From Mactromeris polynyma (taxonomy: Eukaryota > Mollusca > Bivalvia > Venerida > Mactridae), in assembly GCA_032209605.1 (NCBI GenBank), contig JASFXZ010000016.1:10106001-10170000 (forward strand): a stretch of DNA of 64,000 bases. The letters run 5' to 3'. A program made the position numbers and the translations under genes. The notes under the pieces were generated by a model. The model was not told the origin of the DNA. It saw nothing but the letters and a program-made list of their open reading frames with translations, and ran no database searches. Shown here piece after piece: positions 1 through 11,765 of this stretch; position 1 is the stretch's first letter, and each line of letters starts with the position of its first letter.

Positions 1-385
1 GATATAAGGAATGTAATGGACGGGAAATGACCGGTGGATGATATAAGGAATGTAATGGACGGGAAATAACCGGTGGATGATATAAGGAATGTAATGGACG
101 GGAAATGACCGGTGGATGATATAAGGAATGTAATGGACGGGAAATGACCGGTGGATGATATAAGGAATGTAATGGACGGGAAATAACCGGTGGATGATAT
201 AAGGAATGTAATGGACGGGAAATGACCGGTGGATGATATAAGGAATGTAATGGACGGGAAATGACCGGTGGATGATATAAGGAATGTAATGGACGGGAAA
301 TAACCGGTGGATGATATAAGGAATGTAATGGACGGGAAATGACCGGTGGATGATATAAGGAATGTAATGGACGGGAAATAACCGG
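1..385. repeat. 39-bp tandem array (about 10 copies, runs off left edge)
   Basis: The monomer runs from 'gatataaggaatgtaatgga' to 'cgggaaatgaccggtg' plus 'gat' and repeats every 39 bp without indels. The first copy starts at the window edge, so the array continues to the left. Copies differ almost only at one base (aaatgacc or aaataacc). In order they read G A G G A G G A G A, so a three-monomer (117-bp) higher-order unit is visible. The array ends where 'accgg' passes into 'ggaaaactttg'. Confidence 0.95.
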
Positions 386-1394
386 GGAAAACTTTGCTGA
401 ATCTTCATAGTATCTCAAATATGCCTAAACAACTTGTGGCTATCATCACACAATGAAACAAAGCTTTGGTAGACACAAACAAATACACATGATATGAAAA
501 TGAAAATGTAGCTACAATCAAATCAACAAGTTTAACCTTTCTTACTCACTTTAGCTGGAAGGTCAGACAAACAATTATAACAAAGCAAACAGTTAATAAT
601 TCACAAACATCAAATGATCGTCAACATCTTGACAAGTTAATTATTGCTACACACAAGATTTTACAGTAAAAATCAGCCAAGATTGAGCAAACTACAGAAT
701 GAACATAAATCTAACATAGTGCTAGAGTCAATGATTAGATATAACTGTCAAACTATTAAAGACAAACTTATTAAGAAATTATTCTAGTTGTGTACAGAAA
801 CTGCAACCTTTCAACAAAGACCACATTTGTATATTTCCAGAAGATTTAAAGTCCAGTCCTTGTTGGCAAGTGGTCTCTATTTGTAAACAAGTATTTCTGG
901 GATTTACTAAATAGGGTTTCCACCATGAGGTGCAGATCACGAGTCTGATACAGGTATTTCTCCTGCTAGACCTAACTCGGTGCATACGTCAGGATAGAAA
1001 ATACTTTAATTGGACACTTGTATAAGTGGTTTTGGGAAACAAGTAAGAAAAGAGACAACACAATGTTGTAGATAACATCTGTATGAAGGCAATTACCACC
1101 TATTTCTCATATTTATGACTAAGGTTATTTGTCACCTATCAATTGTAACGATGAAATAATTTAATTCATGTGACATCTCGGTAAGTTCTCCTATCAAGTT
1201 ACTATATGATTTGAGAAAACATGCAGTGTGCATTTCACATATACTGAGTATATCTACTTGTATAAACATCTTGTTTGCAAAAACTGTGTTAAGTAGTATG
1301 CTATTTATTCATCAAACCGTATACCATTATTATTAAGAATTTAATTCCAGATGACACTTACTGGCAGAAAGAGAAACATAATTATACGGCCGAC
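386..1394. other. Non-coding, with a dispersed repeat at about 940-1150
   Basis: No splice-consistent coding sequence is visible. The part from about 926 to 1150 ('gatacaggtatttc', then 'gtcaggatagaaaatact', then 'ctgtatgaaggcaattacca') is clearly homologous to 20165-20625, where the same repeat is split by an insertion. The head of the repeat also occurs at 19515-19590. The short open frame over 779-985 overlaps this repeat and is not supported. Confidence 0.6.
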
Positions 1395-1830
1395 TTCCTG
1401 AAAGTTAAAAAAAAGTGTCTGACATTCGGTCTGACATTCGGTCTGACAAGACACATAAATCTGTCAGACTGAAAGAAAATCTGTCAGACCAAAACAGATG
1501 GAACATAAACAAAGTAAAAACAGCGTGGCACCATCATAAAATTTTAACGACGCCATAGATGCGCGAACGACTGGCAGTATGTAACATGCACAGCGATTGG
1601 TTTTTCTACGGGCACTGTGCTGAAAGCGACCAATGAGTACATGTGTAACGTTTTTCTAACGCATTCATGTTAGAACCCGGTTACCGGGCCTTAAGTTAAT
1701 GCTAAAACCCGGTTACCGGGAATAAAAAAAGCCGGACAGTCGGACCGATTTCTGTGCAGAAATCGTCGGATCGGATCAACATTTGCCGGACATGTCTGTC
1801 GGACAGACGGCTTTCGGGCAGTCTGATACG
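1395..1830. repeat. Hairpin-rich, GC-richer block (candidate non-autonomous element)
   Basis: Several self-complementary motifs cluster here. 'GTCTGACA' near 1430-1450 faces 'TGTCAGAC' near 1463 and 1490. The near-palindrome 'CCCGGTTACCGGG' occurs twice (about 1677 and 1708). 'CGATTTCTG' and 'CAGAAATCG' form a 9-bp stem with a 2-nt loop near 1747-1766. The block is richer in G+C than its surroundings. I found no clear terminal repeat pair or target duplication, so calling it a mobile element is inference. Confidence 0.45.
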
Positions 1831-1914
1831 GAATCTTCCACATACCTGGCTTTGTAAGGTGTTAATTTGTGTGCCCAGACTGGATTAATAGTGGTCGCTT
1901 AACCCGGTGAAAAA

Positions 1915-2075
1915 GGTTCATGAAATTATTCATGAACTTAATGAACTTTATGAACTAGTTCATGAATGGACAAAAGCATTCATGAATATCAAATAAATAT
2001 TCACAAACTCCAAATTCATGAACTAGAAATATTCATGAATATATAAGAAGTTCATGAAGTCCAATTCATCAACTA
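1915..2075. repeat. Cluster of seven TTCATGAA palindromes
   Basis: The 8-bp perfect palindrome TTCATGAA occurs about seven times in 160 bp, at uneven spacing, with related 'aatgaac' and 'atgaact' fragments between. It is not a simple tandem array. It could be a degraded repeat or a cluster of binding sites; the sequence does not decide. Confidence 0.7.
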
Positions 2076-2690
2076 AATCGAACATATTAACGGAGTTTTG
2101 TGGTAAAATGTATCAGAAGAAAATTTTGAGTATCATAAACACTCAACACATAATCCTAACCAACATAGAGAAACTACAACACTAGAACAACATAATAACA
2201 TGATAAACCACTTCACCCAGAAACATGTGTTAGTCATAAAATCATTAAAACATAATTACCAAGGCCAACTTGGAATAAAACACACATGACCTTTGTAGAT
2301 ATTTTTCTGATGAAAACCCCCAAGGCCTGGACAGGCTGATTGTATTACACTTGGAGTATCACAACCAAACATAAAACAGCTGACAATAAGTTGAATAGAG
2401 AACATGAATATTTTATTTTTGTTCTCTATTTTCTGAGAACTTAAACCATTACTGATCATTGTACATTGTATTCAAATCTTAAAACCCGAAAGCCATTTTC
2501 TTGCAATTTATTTACTAAAAGGATAAATATTGGATGTAACTTCAAATCGCATCTTTTGAGTACAGTTATGGAACCGAAATATCCATTAAAACTAAAAAAA
2601 ACACTTAAACAATGTTAATATTTAGTTTATCCAAAGTTATAATTCACTTTTGAGTCTGCTTTCTAGGCAAAACTATAACTGGGTCCAGCA
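2076..2690. other. No gene seen
   Basis: AT-rich sequence without a supportable coding region, tRNA or repeat. The 67-codon open frame over 2256-2459 has no splice sites or recognisable composition. Confidence 0.5.
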
Positions 2691-2698
2691 TCATAAAA

Positions 2699-4990
2699 AC
2701 CTGAGTCTCACAAGGCAGCCTTGCCAATGGTTAACTGTACGAATGTGCTATATACAACCAATCAGATCCTGGGGTCCGAGACCTGAGTCTCACAAGGCAG
2801 CCTTGCCAATGGTTAACTGTACGAATGTGCTATATACAACCAATCAGATCCTGGGGTCCGAGACCTGAGTCTCACAAGGCAGCCTTGCCAATGGTTAACT
2901 GTATGAATGAGCTATATACAACCAATCAGATCCTGGGGTCCGAGACCTGAGTCTCACAAGGCAACCTTGCCAATGGTTAACTGTACGAATGAGCTATATA
3001 CAACCAATCAGATCCTGGGGTCCGAGACCTGAGTCTCACAAGGCAACCTTGCCAATGGTTAACTGTATGAATGAGCTATATACAACCAATCAGATCCTGG
3101 GGTCCGAGACCTGAGTCTCACAAGGCAGCCTTGCCAATGGTTAACTGTATGAATGAGCTATATACAACCAATCAGATCCTGGGGTCCGAGACCTGAGTCT
3201 CACAAGGCAGCCTTGCCAATGGTTAACTGTACGAATGTGCTATATACAACCAATCAGATCCTGGGGTCCGAGACCTGAGTCTCACAAGGCAGCCTTGCCA
3301 ATGGTTAACTGTACGAATGTGCTATATACAACCATTCAGATCCTGGGGTCCGAGACCTGAGTCTCACAAGGCAGCCTTGCCAATGGTTAACTGTATGAAT
3401 GTGCTATATACAACCATTCAGATCCTGGGGTCCGAGACCTGAGTCTCACAAGGCAGCCTTGCCAATGGTTAACTGTATGAATGTGCTATATACAACCAAT
3501 CAGATCCTGGGGTCCGAGACCTGAGTCTCACAAGGCAGCCTTGCCAATGGTTAACTGTATGAATGTGCTATATACAACCAATCAGATCCTGGGGTCTGAG
3601 ACCTGAGTCTCACAAGGCAGCCTTGCCAATGGTTAACTGTACGAATGAGCTATATACAACCAATCAGATCCTGGGGTCTGAGACCTGAGTCTCACAAGGC
3701 AGCCTTGCCAATGGTTAACTGTACGAATGTGCTATATACAACCAATCAGATCCTGGGGTCTGAGACCTGAGTCTCACAAGGCAGCCTTGCCAATGGTTAA
3801 CTGTATGAATGAGCTATATACAACCAATCAGATCCTGGGGTCTGAGACCTGAGTCTCACAAGGCAGCCTTGCCAATGGTTAACTGTATGAATGTGCTATA
3901 TACAACCAATCAGATCCTGGGGTCTGAGACCTGAGTCTCACAAGGCAGCCTTGCCAATGGTTAACTGTATGAATGAGCTATATACAACCAATCAGATCCT
4001 GGGGTCTGAGACCTGAGTCTCACAAGGCAGCCTTGCCAATGGTTAACTGTACGAATGTGCTATATACAACCAATCAGATCCTGGGGTCTGAGACCTGAGT
4101 CTCACAAGGCAGCCTTGCCAATGGTTAACTGTACGAATGAGCTATATACAACCAATCAGATCCTGGGGTCTGAGACCTGAGTCTCACAAGGCAGCCTTGC
4201 CAATGGTTAACTGTACGAATGTGCTATATACAACCAATCAGATCCTGGGGTCTGAGACCTGAGTCTCACAAGGCAGCCTTGCCAATGGTTAACTGTATGA
4301 ATGAGCTATATACAACCAATCAGATCCTGGGGTCTGAGACCTGAGTCTCACAAGGCAGCCTTGCCAATGGTTAACTGTACGAATGTGCTATATACAACCA
4401 ATCAGATCCTGGGGTCCGAGACCTGAGTCTCACAAGGCAGCCTTGCCAATGGTTAACTGTATGAATGAGCTATATACAACCAATCAGATCCTGGGGTCCG
4501 AGACCTGAGTCTCACAAGGCAGCCTTGCCAATGGTTAACTGTACAAATGTGCTATATACAACCAATCAGATCCTGGGGTCCGAGACCTGAGTCTCACAAG
4601 GCAGCCTTGCCAATGGTTAACTGTACGAATGTGCTATATACAACCAATCAGATCCTGGGGTCTGAGACCCGAGTCTCACAAGGCAGCCTTGCCAATGGTT
4701 AACTGTATGAATGAGCTATATACAACCAATCAGATCCTGGGGTCCGAGACCTGAGTCTCACAAGGCAGCCTTGCCAATGGTTAACTGTATGAATGTGCTA
4801 TATACAACCAATCAGATCCTGGGGTCCGTGACCTGAGTCTCACAAGGCAGCCTTGCCAATGGTTAACTGTACGAATGAGCTATATACAACCAATCAGATC
4901 CTGGGGTCCGAGACCTGAGTCTCACAAGGCAACCTTGCCAATGGTTAACTGTACGAATGAGCTATATACAACCAATCAGGATCCGAGATA
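2699..4990. repeat. 82-bp tandem array (about 28 copies)
   Basis: The monomer starts 'ctgagtctcacaaggcagcc' and ends 'atcctggggtccgagac'; starts at 2701, 2783 and 2865 fix the period at 82 bp. It contains a CAAGG..CCTTG inverted repeat, two CCAAT-type motifs (ccaatgg, ccaatcag) and a 'gctatata' motif. Recurrent variants sit at tgtaYgaatg, gaatgWgc and gggtcYgag. The last copy is fused by a small deletion ('accaatcagg' then 'atccgaga') to the flank. Immediately after it, near 5050-5085, lies a tRNA B-box-like 'ggttcaaatcc'. Confidence 0.97.
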
Positions 4991-6071
4991 AGTCCCTTAA
5001 CTCAGGTGCATATCTTCAGGCCCAGTTCCCTGTGATGAGAAGTAGTTGTGACCATGAGAGGTTCAAATCCACGTTCTGTGGGTTGAGCGGCTTTTATCTA
5101 AAATGTTCCTAATACTGTGACCATGTCTGCTGTTAATTAGGAAACAAATGAATTTGACACACCCAACAATATTATTGCTAGTTAGAATTAACAGTTCTGG
5201 CTGAAAAACTGAAAACCTCTTGAAATTCTCAAAACTGATGTTAACAAAGTGTATATAACAAGTATTACATCAACAAAGATTTGTATCTAGGCTTGTTAAT
5301 TGGTTTCACAACACAAGCTCTTTTCATTTAAATTGTCAAAACATGTACGATATAAAAATACTATGTAATTTCCGAACTGCAGGGCTCTAAGCATAAACTT
5401 TGCCAGAAGCACTCAGGGTACACGTATTCTAAGGCAAAGTCAAACGATGTTCAGTTTTCAGTGATTTGTGACAACATATTGCAATATACAGCAATAAACA
5501 AATATTAGGCACATATCTACCTTAAATTACACAGAGTGGTGCAGGCAGGCAAAGAGACAGATTACCATAAACTCCCTATTTAACGCCCCTGGCATTACAT
5601 TTTCAGAAAGGGGGAATTTATTAGAGGTCATATGATAGTGAAATCGATCATCATTTCTCTCCCAAAAATTTCATGCAATTTTAGTACATCAAGAACTCCC
5701 CCCTGTGAACAAATGAAACCTTCTGATCTTTGCTGCCGCTTCAAAACCTCTGCAGTGAGCACCTGTGATCTCACCGACATTTTGACACATTCTGACGTCA
5801 CTGCTACTGCCTTACAAGTGCCTAATTGACCTATGTCAGTCTAAGCTACGATAACAATACGCAACATTGTCAAATTCTCCTCACTAAAGGTCATGCACCT
5901 GTTGCTGGGCACAGGCATCTGCCTATCTCAGAATATAAGACCCATGATCAGTAATTTACCAAAAGGGTGCAAGTGTACAGAGTAGATTTAATATTGTCTT
6001 AAGTTTTGATTAATACTGCAATTAACCAGATACGATTTGTAAATCTGTCAAAAAGTGCGGGATTACAACAG
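4991..6071. other. No confident gene; B-box-like fragment at about 5065
   Basis: The stretch after the 82-bp array carries 'gaggttcaaatcc', a good RNA polymerase III B-box match, but I see no matching A box upstream. This may be a SINE fragment. The 65-codon open frame over 5632-5829 has no supporting features. Confidence 0.4.
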
Positions 6072-6168
6072 CCAGGTATGGGCCAGATGACAATTTGTTT
6101 GGACAACTTTCAGACAGCGAAACTGATGAGTCGGCAGACTTCGATGGTTTTGACCCAGATGAAATCAT
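6072..6168 (+). pseudogene. Acidic exon-like segment, first part
   Basis: After an acceptor-like 'attacaacag', the frame reads on from Arg-Tyr-Gly through a strongly acidic, serine-rich stretch with 'LSDSETDESADFDGFD' and ends at a donor-like 'AT|gtgagt'. It enters in phase 1 and leaves in phase 2. Such acidic Ser/Asp/Glu stretches occur near the N-termini of some transposase-derived proteins, but this is too little to name a family. Together with 6206-6305 it makes one continuous frame. The 37-nt gap is very short for an animal intron, so a decayed or frameshifted copy is as likely as a live exon. Confidence 0.35.
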
Positions 6169-6205
6169 GTGAGTAAAAATGTTCTTGAGAATGTTGCCAG
6201 GGCAG

Positions 6206-6305
6206 TACTGGCCTTGCTGGGTGTGGAATTTCGCACTATGAATCTGACCACTTGGATGTGACAGCCGACGATGAGGCGTCGGATTATGATAGTCCTGGAC
6301 ATTAG
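6206..6305 (+). pseudogene. Acidic exon-like segment, second part, with stop
   Basis: After 'ttgccagggcag', the frame carried over from 6168 stays open through a second acidic run ('DHLDVTADDEASDYDSPGH') and ends in TAG at 6303-6305. An AATAAA lies at about 6350, about 45 bp beyond the stop. The fitting phase and the nearby polyadenylation signal favour a real 3' gene end; the 37-nt spacing and the lack of visible upstream exons argue against it. Confidence 0.33.
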
Positions 6306-6589
6306 TAAACCAGTGGATATCCGTATATTTGTTGTTTACAGTGTTTTAATAAATGTGTTAATACAGTTTAACAGTTGTAGTGTTCACATGTGGTAGTTAT
6401 GTCGTTGTGCTTTTCACTAGCGATAAACTGGAGTGTTTCATGTAACATACTACAGGAACAAACATGTCTCCCCCAGCTAATGTAACATATATTATAATGC
6501 ACACACATCAGGAGGTTTTTCTTAAAACTTACTTTGTAAAACGGCCAGATATCATAGATGAAAAGCAAGGACATCACCAAATTTGATCA

Positions 6590-6900
6590 TTTTTCATCAT
6601 AAAAGGGACAATACTCTGCCTAAAACACTTGTTTACAATATGCAAATATCATCCAAATCCAATCAGGCGTTTATAGAAAAGGACATTGCCAAATTCGTCA
6701 ATTTTTCATCACTTAAGGGGCATAATTGATACTACTAAAGGGTTATAACTCTGCCAAAAATAATCCAACCAAATGCTGATAACATGCACAGCTAGACATG
6801 GTACCAATAACTTATGTGAAGTCTCATTGAAATCCAACCACTGCAGGGTTCACAAACTTTGAGACATCCAGACCAATCAACAGACAGACAGCACAACATA
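6590..6900 (+). repeat. Bivalve-type dispersed repeat fragment
   Basis: Contains phrases such as 'ggggcataattgatactact', 'gggttataactctgcc' and 'gaaatccaaccactgcaggg' that I associate with high-copy bivalve interspersed repeats. Related wording recurs at 7700-7760 ('agggccataactcctacaga') and 25590-25860. Boundaries are approximate and the class is unknown. Confidence 0.45.
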
Positions 6901-6954
6901 ACACTAAGTTCATGTTCTCCAGCAGCTAAAACTGAGAAGAGTGTTCAAAGTCTT

Positions 6955-7260
6955 GTATAATACAATGAAAGAGAGAGAATAAGTTGCTACAGGGAACACC
7001 ATATACATAAGACAGTGCTTCTCCACACAGACCTCCAGGAAAACAACAATCCATAAAATGTAAGGCATTTGAGGAAGCTGAAGTGTACATACGTAAGGGA
7101 ACAGGAGCGCAAGGAATGGCCTGGCCGACCATAAAGGATAACTAGGAGAAATGGAAGAGGACAAACAGGGGTGATTAGATGGAAAGCATCACAGGACAAT
7201 TCAAGAAAACTGACAACAATAGACCGAAAATGAGCCCAGTGACAAAATTGTCTATGGCAG
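6955..7260 (-). repeat. Dispersed family X, copy 1
   Basis: Starts with 'gagagagaataagttgctac' and is colinear with 54155-54566. It also matches 30445-30822 read on the other strand. Shared landmarks are 'acaacaatccaya', 'gcgcaaggaatggcc' and 'ggataactaggagaa'. The overlapping short open frames on the minus strand (6910-7199) fall wholly inside the repeat and are not genes. Confidence 0.8.
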
Positions 7261-8740
7261 CCCTATGGCAATAAGGCTGCAGTGTCCCACTCAACATATT
7301 GCCGAATATAAAACCAATATTTTTCAAAGACAGTGACATCGAAAGTACTTTAAAATAACTTAAAATAAAATTTTGTTACAGCCAAGCTAAAATTAATCAA
7401 ATATTTAAGCTTCATATCAATCAAGCCTTTACAATAAGCATTTGTAATTTAATCTCAGCAGTACAGAAATATGAAGTAACAATTCTCAGCAGGTATAGAG
7501 TGCACATAAGCAAGTATCTAGGGTCATATTAGTTCGAAACTCGAGTGCATTTTGATTTGACACTAGATAACGCAACTCAGGCCAGCTGTAATATATTTGT
7601 CTGTTTTTGGTACCCTGGCATGATGAATTCCCATAGGACAGGGAGGCACCGCTTACAATGCACTTTTCAAGTATTATTGATCAGAAACCAAATGCAACAA
7701 AGGGCCATAACTCCTACAGAAATTGGTGAATTGTAACCAAATCAAACATGACCTGCATTTTATTATCCTTATTATCCTATGCGTATTTGCCCTATATGAA
7801 ATGAATCCATCCATCTTTTTGGGAGATATTGATCATAAACAGACACAGATGGGGCCAATAATAAAATATTGTTTGTTTCCCCTCCACAACAGACCGTTGA
7901 AAATGACCGCAACCGTAAATATTTTATTGAGGTTTGCAATATTTTCCCCCCCGCTAATTATGCGGGGTACGAATGTTATTTTCAGCTTATGAAAAAAATA
8001 ATTTGACAAAAATAAATATTTACCTACCTACCCTAACCTTGCGAGCTAGGGTCGCGGGAGGGGAAACAAACATATTATTTATGTTGGCCCGGGGTAACAC
8101 TTAATGTCCCTTCACCATTCTTTGAATGTCAAGGGCATAAAAAACTGAGGTGGGGTTCATTATTGAGGGATGGTGGAGGTATCCCAAACAATTTTCCAAG
8201 AATAACTTTAAATAGGAATTGTCCTCCACTGTGTCTGATGGGGAATTTGGTTCAATTGCTTGAAGCAAGAAAAACAAAAAAACACAACCCTCTAACATTA
8301 TCAATAAACAAATTCAAGTAGCATGCAGTGTTTATTACTACAATGTTCCGTGACAGTAAATTACTAAACAGTATGTTCATCCATTTTCAAATGAATTCTG
8401 AACAAGTAAAAACTAGCAATCACATTGCATGATCACTGTATTCAACAAAACAAAATTTGCCTAAATTGAGAAACTGAACAATCTTTATGTAAATGCCTCA
8501 ATTTAAACTTCTCTCCTGGATTCTTCTAGGAAGTATTTAACAATGGTATCTTGGTATATGGTACACTTAGTATATACAACATCTTGCAAAATTCAGGCTT
8601 GAAAATACTCAGTGCTTAAAAGACTGCGGAAATTTTAACAATAAGCAGACATATATTGCCATATTCTTGAAACCCCCCCCCCCCCCTCCCTCTGAAGGAA
8701 GAACAAGAGCATGTAAGAATGTAAGAACTAAACTATTGCC
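7261..8740. other. No gene seen; repeat fragment and homopolymers
   Basis: An AT-rich stretch. 7690-7760 carries another 'agggccataactcctacaga' repeat fragment. 7945-8095 is a G+C-richer patch with 'cccccccgctaattatgcgg' and 'ggcccggggtaac'. A C homopolymer of about 16 bases lies at 8671-8687. Short open frames here have no coding support. Confidence 0.45.
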
Positions 8741-8745
8741 CAGAT

Positions 8746-9326
8746 GAATAAAATAACATGACATAACAAAAGGGAGATAATTATGTAATAAACTGACATG
8801 AAAGAAATAATAATAGGGAGATAATTATGTAATAAACTGACATGAAAGAAACAACAAAAGGGAGATAATTATGTAATAAACTGACATGAAAGAAATAACA
8901 AAAGGGAGATAATTATGTAATAAACTGACATGAAAGAAATAACAAAAGGGAGATAATTATGTAATAAACTGACATGAAAGAGATAACAAAAGGGAGATAA
9001 TTATGTAATAAACTGACATGAAAGAAATAGCAAAAGGGAGATAATTATGTAATAAACTGACATGAAAGAAATAACAAAAGGGAGATAATTATGTAATAAA
9101 CTGACATGAAAGAAATAACAAAAGGGAGATAATTATGTAATAAACTGACATGAAAGAAATAACAAAAGGGAGATAATTATGTTATAAATTGACATGAAAG
9201 AAATGACAAAAGGGAGATAGTTATGTAATAAACTGACATGAAAGAAATAACAAAAGGGAGATAATTATGTAATAAACTGACATGAAAGAAATAACAATAG
9301 GGAGATAATTAGGTAATAAACTGACA
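8746..9326. repeat. 44-bp tandem array (about 13 copies)
   Basis: The monomer is 'ggagataattatgtaataaa' followed by 'ctgacatgaaagaaataacaaaag'. 'gggag' recurs at 8772 and 8816, which gives the period. Copies differ by single substitutions. The array stops inside 'ctgacactcgg'. Confidence 0.95.
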
Positions 9327-10265
9327 CTCGGTTTTTTTTACTGTGTTCTGCATTACATTTAAAATGACTGCTAACATTCTTTAGATTCAAATCCTCGTTT
9401 CATCAGCTTCTTGAAAGAATGTTTGTGCCAGTGGGGATACAATTTGAGAACCTTTGGTAGATCTATGCATATCTCAATCAAACTGAACATCACGAAAAAC
9501 AAAACTCTACAATTAGAAACAAAAGCAGCCATTGTTTGATTGATAATCCAGGGTCATTTTGAGAAATTAGCATTGAGGGTTGACCCAAAACTACTGTAGC
9601 TGCTTCTCTAACAAAAATGAGTTTACCAAGGTTTTGTGCTTTAACCCTCAAAAATCAGTTTAATTCAATTTAGGATTACTAAAGGTACTTAAGATTTTTA
9701 CACTAACCCTTTACATTTTAAAAAAAAACTTCTATGAATATTTATGTCAAAGAAACTATGGTATTTATTTATATTATTTTATATGTAGCAGCCATTTAGC
9801 AAAAAAGTGTATTCATAACAACAACAACATGCAATCTCATTTGTCAAATTAATAATTCAGGTTTGCTTGTATGAGGACTGTGTGGGCACTGACTTGTTAT
9901 CCCAGATACTATCAGTCAAAGAAATAAATTCTGAGAAAATTACAAGACATCTATTGTTCAGCAAAGTAAGAGTTTGAGGCATGAAATAAATAAGGCTATC
10001 ACAAAATAACTTTCTGATTCTGAGTGATTTTGTAAGGCCGTAACTTAAATTGATTGGTTGACCATCATCATTATCAACCATCACCATTTTTTGCCACCTC
10101 AGCATTTTTTAATTTATCAAAAAGAAATGTGAGCAGAGGGGCATGGCAAGCCAAGTACCAGAAATCAACAGATGAAACACATGGGAGTAACACTGCATGA
10201 CAAATATATAAGCGCTTGTCAGAGTTTTACCCATTTTTCAACAGTATTTTATTAATGTTTCCCAG
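9327..10265. other. No gene seen
   Basis: AT-rich single-copy-looking DNA with no coding, tRNA or strong repeat signal. Confidence 0.45.
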
Positions 10266-10269
10266 CTGG

Positions 10270-10505
10270 TTAATCTAATCAGCATTTCCGTGTTACAAAC
10301 CAGTATCACCTTGTTCTTCTACAAGCAACTGACAACTTCCCGACCCAATTCAGAGGTGGAGGACAAAATTGATTGCTCTTGGGTCCATTACCTGGAGTCA
10401 AATTGTCATAGAAAAGAAACACCTCACTGGAGTTTGAACTTACAACCACAAAATTGAATGCAGTGAGACAAATGCTATATTCACTAAGCTACGAGCTAAC
10501 AAATG
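10270..10505 (-). mobile_element. tRNA-headed SINE-like copy
   Basis: Read on the minus strand it starts with an A-box-like 'TAGCTTAGTGAA' (about 10494) and a B-box-like 'AGTTCAAACTCC' (about 10432). The tail carries the block seen on the plus strand as 'gcaactgacaacttccc' plus 'ttcagaggtggagg'. The same block recurs at 15845, 34470 and 36320, all in one orientation, so this is an interspersed family. No target duplication was identified. Confidence 0.65.
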
Positions 10506-11075
10506 CAATAAGTTGTATATTTTAAGCAAGTTAAGTCAAAATGGTCAAATCATATTATTTTGCTATACAGAACAATGACAATTTGGCAGTATTCCTAGAT
10601 TAATTACTACCTGTCTGAGACATCAGGCAAGTGTGTTAGGCCAAAGAGGGCAGCAGAGGAAGGCAGCAGAGGTTTCAATAGTGCCAGAAAGCTGATAAAA
10701 TGCCTGGTAAAAGCATTAAGCAATTGGCTGATAAGCAATATAGGTTAAAATCACATCATATTGGGATAAAGTGCCAACGTTTGACACAATGAATCTCTGT
10801 AGATGAACGTTTGTCACAAACCTGGAGTGTATCCAGCAACTGTGGGAGCTTCTGGCAGTTTGATACAACATACTCCTGATGCAAAAAGGCCAATGATTCA
10901 TGAAATAAAGCCCAATTCCTCATGTAAATAGCACAAATCCCTTCTGCAGAAACTGAAATTCTTTATGCCAATAGGGGACATTCCACATGCAAAAAAGGTA
11001 CATTCCTTTAAATCCTTATATTATATGCAAAAAGAAAAAATCCTCATCCAAAAATTGGCAAATTCCTTATCCAAA
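10506..11075. other. No gene seen
   Basis: Contains a short duplicated phrase 'gcagcagagg' near 10650. Open frames over 10716-10901 and 10965-11225 lack coding features. Confidence 0.4.
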
Positions 11076-11079
11076 CAAG

Positions 11080-11765
11080 AGGGCCATGATGGCCCTATAT
11101 CGCTCATCCGAGTACACTGCCATTCGTATTTACAAAATAATAATTCATATTTACCAAAAAAAAGATGTTTTTACGAAATAATAATTCCTTTTGACGAAAT
11201 AATAATTAGTTTTTACAAAAAGTAATTCATTTTTACGAAATAATTCGTATTTACGAAATAATAATACCGGGGTACATATTTACAAAAAAGAATTTGAACC
11301 ATCGAAAAAGTACCACCTAAGGATCATTTCTGCAAAGTTTGATCAAAATCCATTGAGTGGTGTAGGAGGAGATGTTGTTTATAGTTTCCACTGTATACAT
11401 AAAGGGAACAAGCTCCGCCCCCTGGCGGCCATGTTTTTTGACAGAACTTTAAATAATATGCAATCTTGTAAGAGGACAACCAGACAATGCTACACACCAA
11501 ATATCAAAGCTCTAGACCTTAGGGTTTTCGGACAAGAAGAATTTCAAAGTTTACACTTTTAAAATCTATTTTTAGCTCCTGTGACCTAATTATGCAGCCA
11601 AATGGAAAAAATTATGCAACATTGAAAGAGGCCCACCAAAGGATCATTCCTGTGAAATTTGGACAAAATCCATTCAGTGCTTTAGGACACCTTTGTCCAT
11701 TCAATATAAGACAAGAAATTTAATCAAGGTTCAAAATAAAGAATGTCTGCACCTTGGATAATAGA
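11080..11765 (+). mobile_element. Bivalve-type dispersed element with hairpin head
   Basis: Begins with the hairpin 'AGGGCCATGATGGCCCT' (8-bp arms) followed by 'atatcgctcatccgag', and contains 'ccacctaaggatcatttctg' at about 11315 and a second related 'ccaccaaaggatcattcctg' at about 11632. I know these as parts of an abundant bivalve interspersed repeat. Between 11126 and 11268 it carries a degenerate AT-rich internal repeat ('tttacgaaataataatt'). The duplicated 'ggatcatt' block suggests two overlapping copies. Confidence 0.6.
11126..11268. repeat. Degenerate AT-rich repeat, about 25-30 bp
   Basis: Imperfect copies of 'tttacgaaataataattc' recur five or six times at irregular spacing, giving no clean period. 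Confidence 0.6.

Noticed and set aside
6910..7199. Three overlapping minus-strand frames as a small membrane protein
   Set aside because: They fall inside a dispersed repeat present three times in the window.
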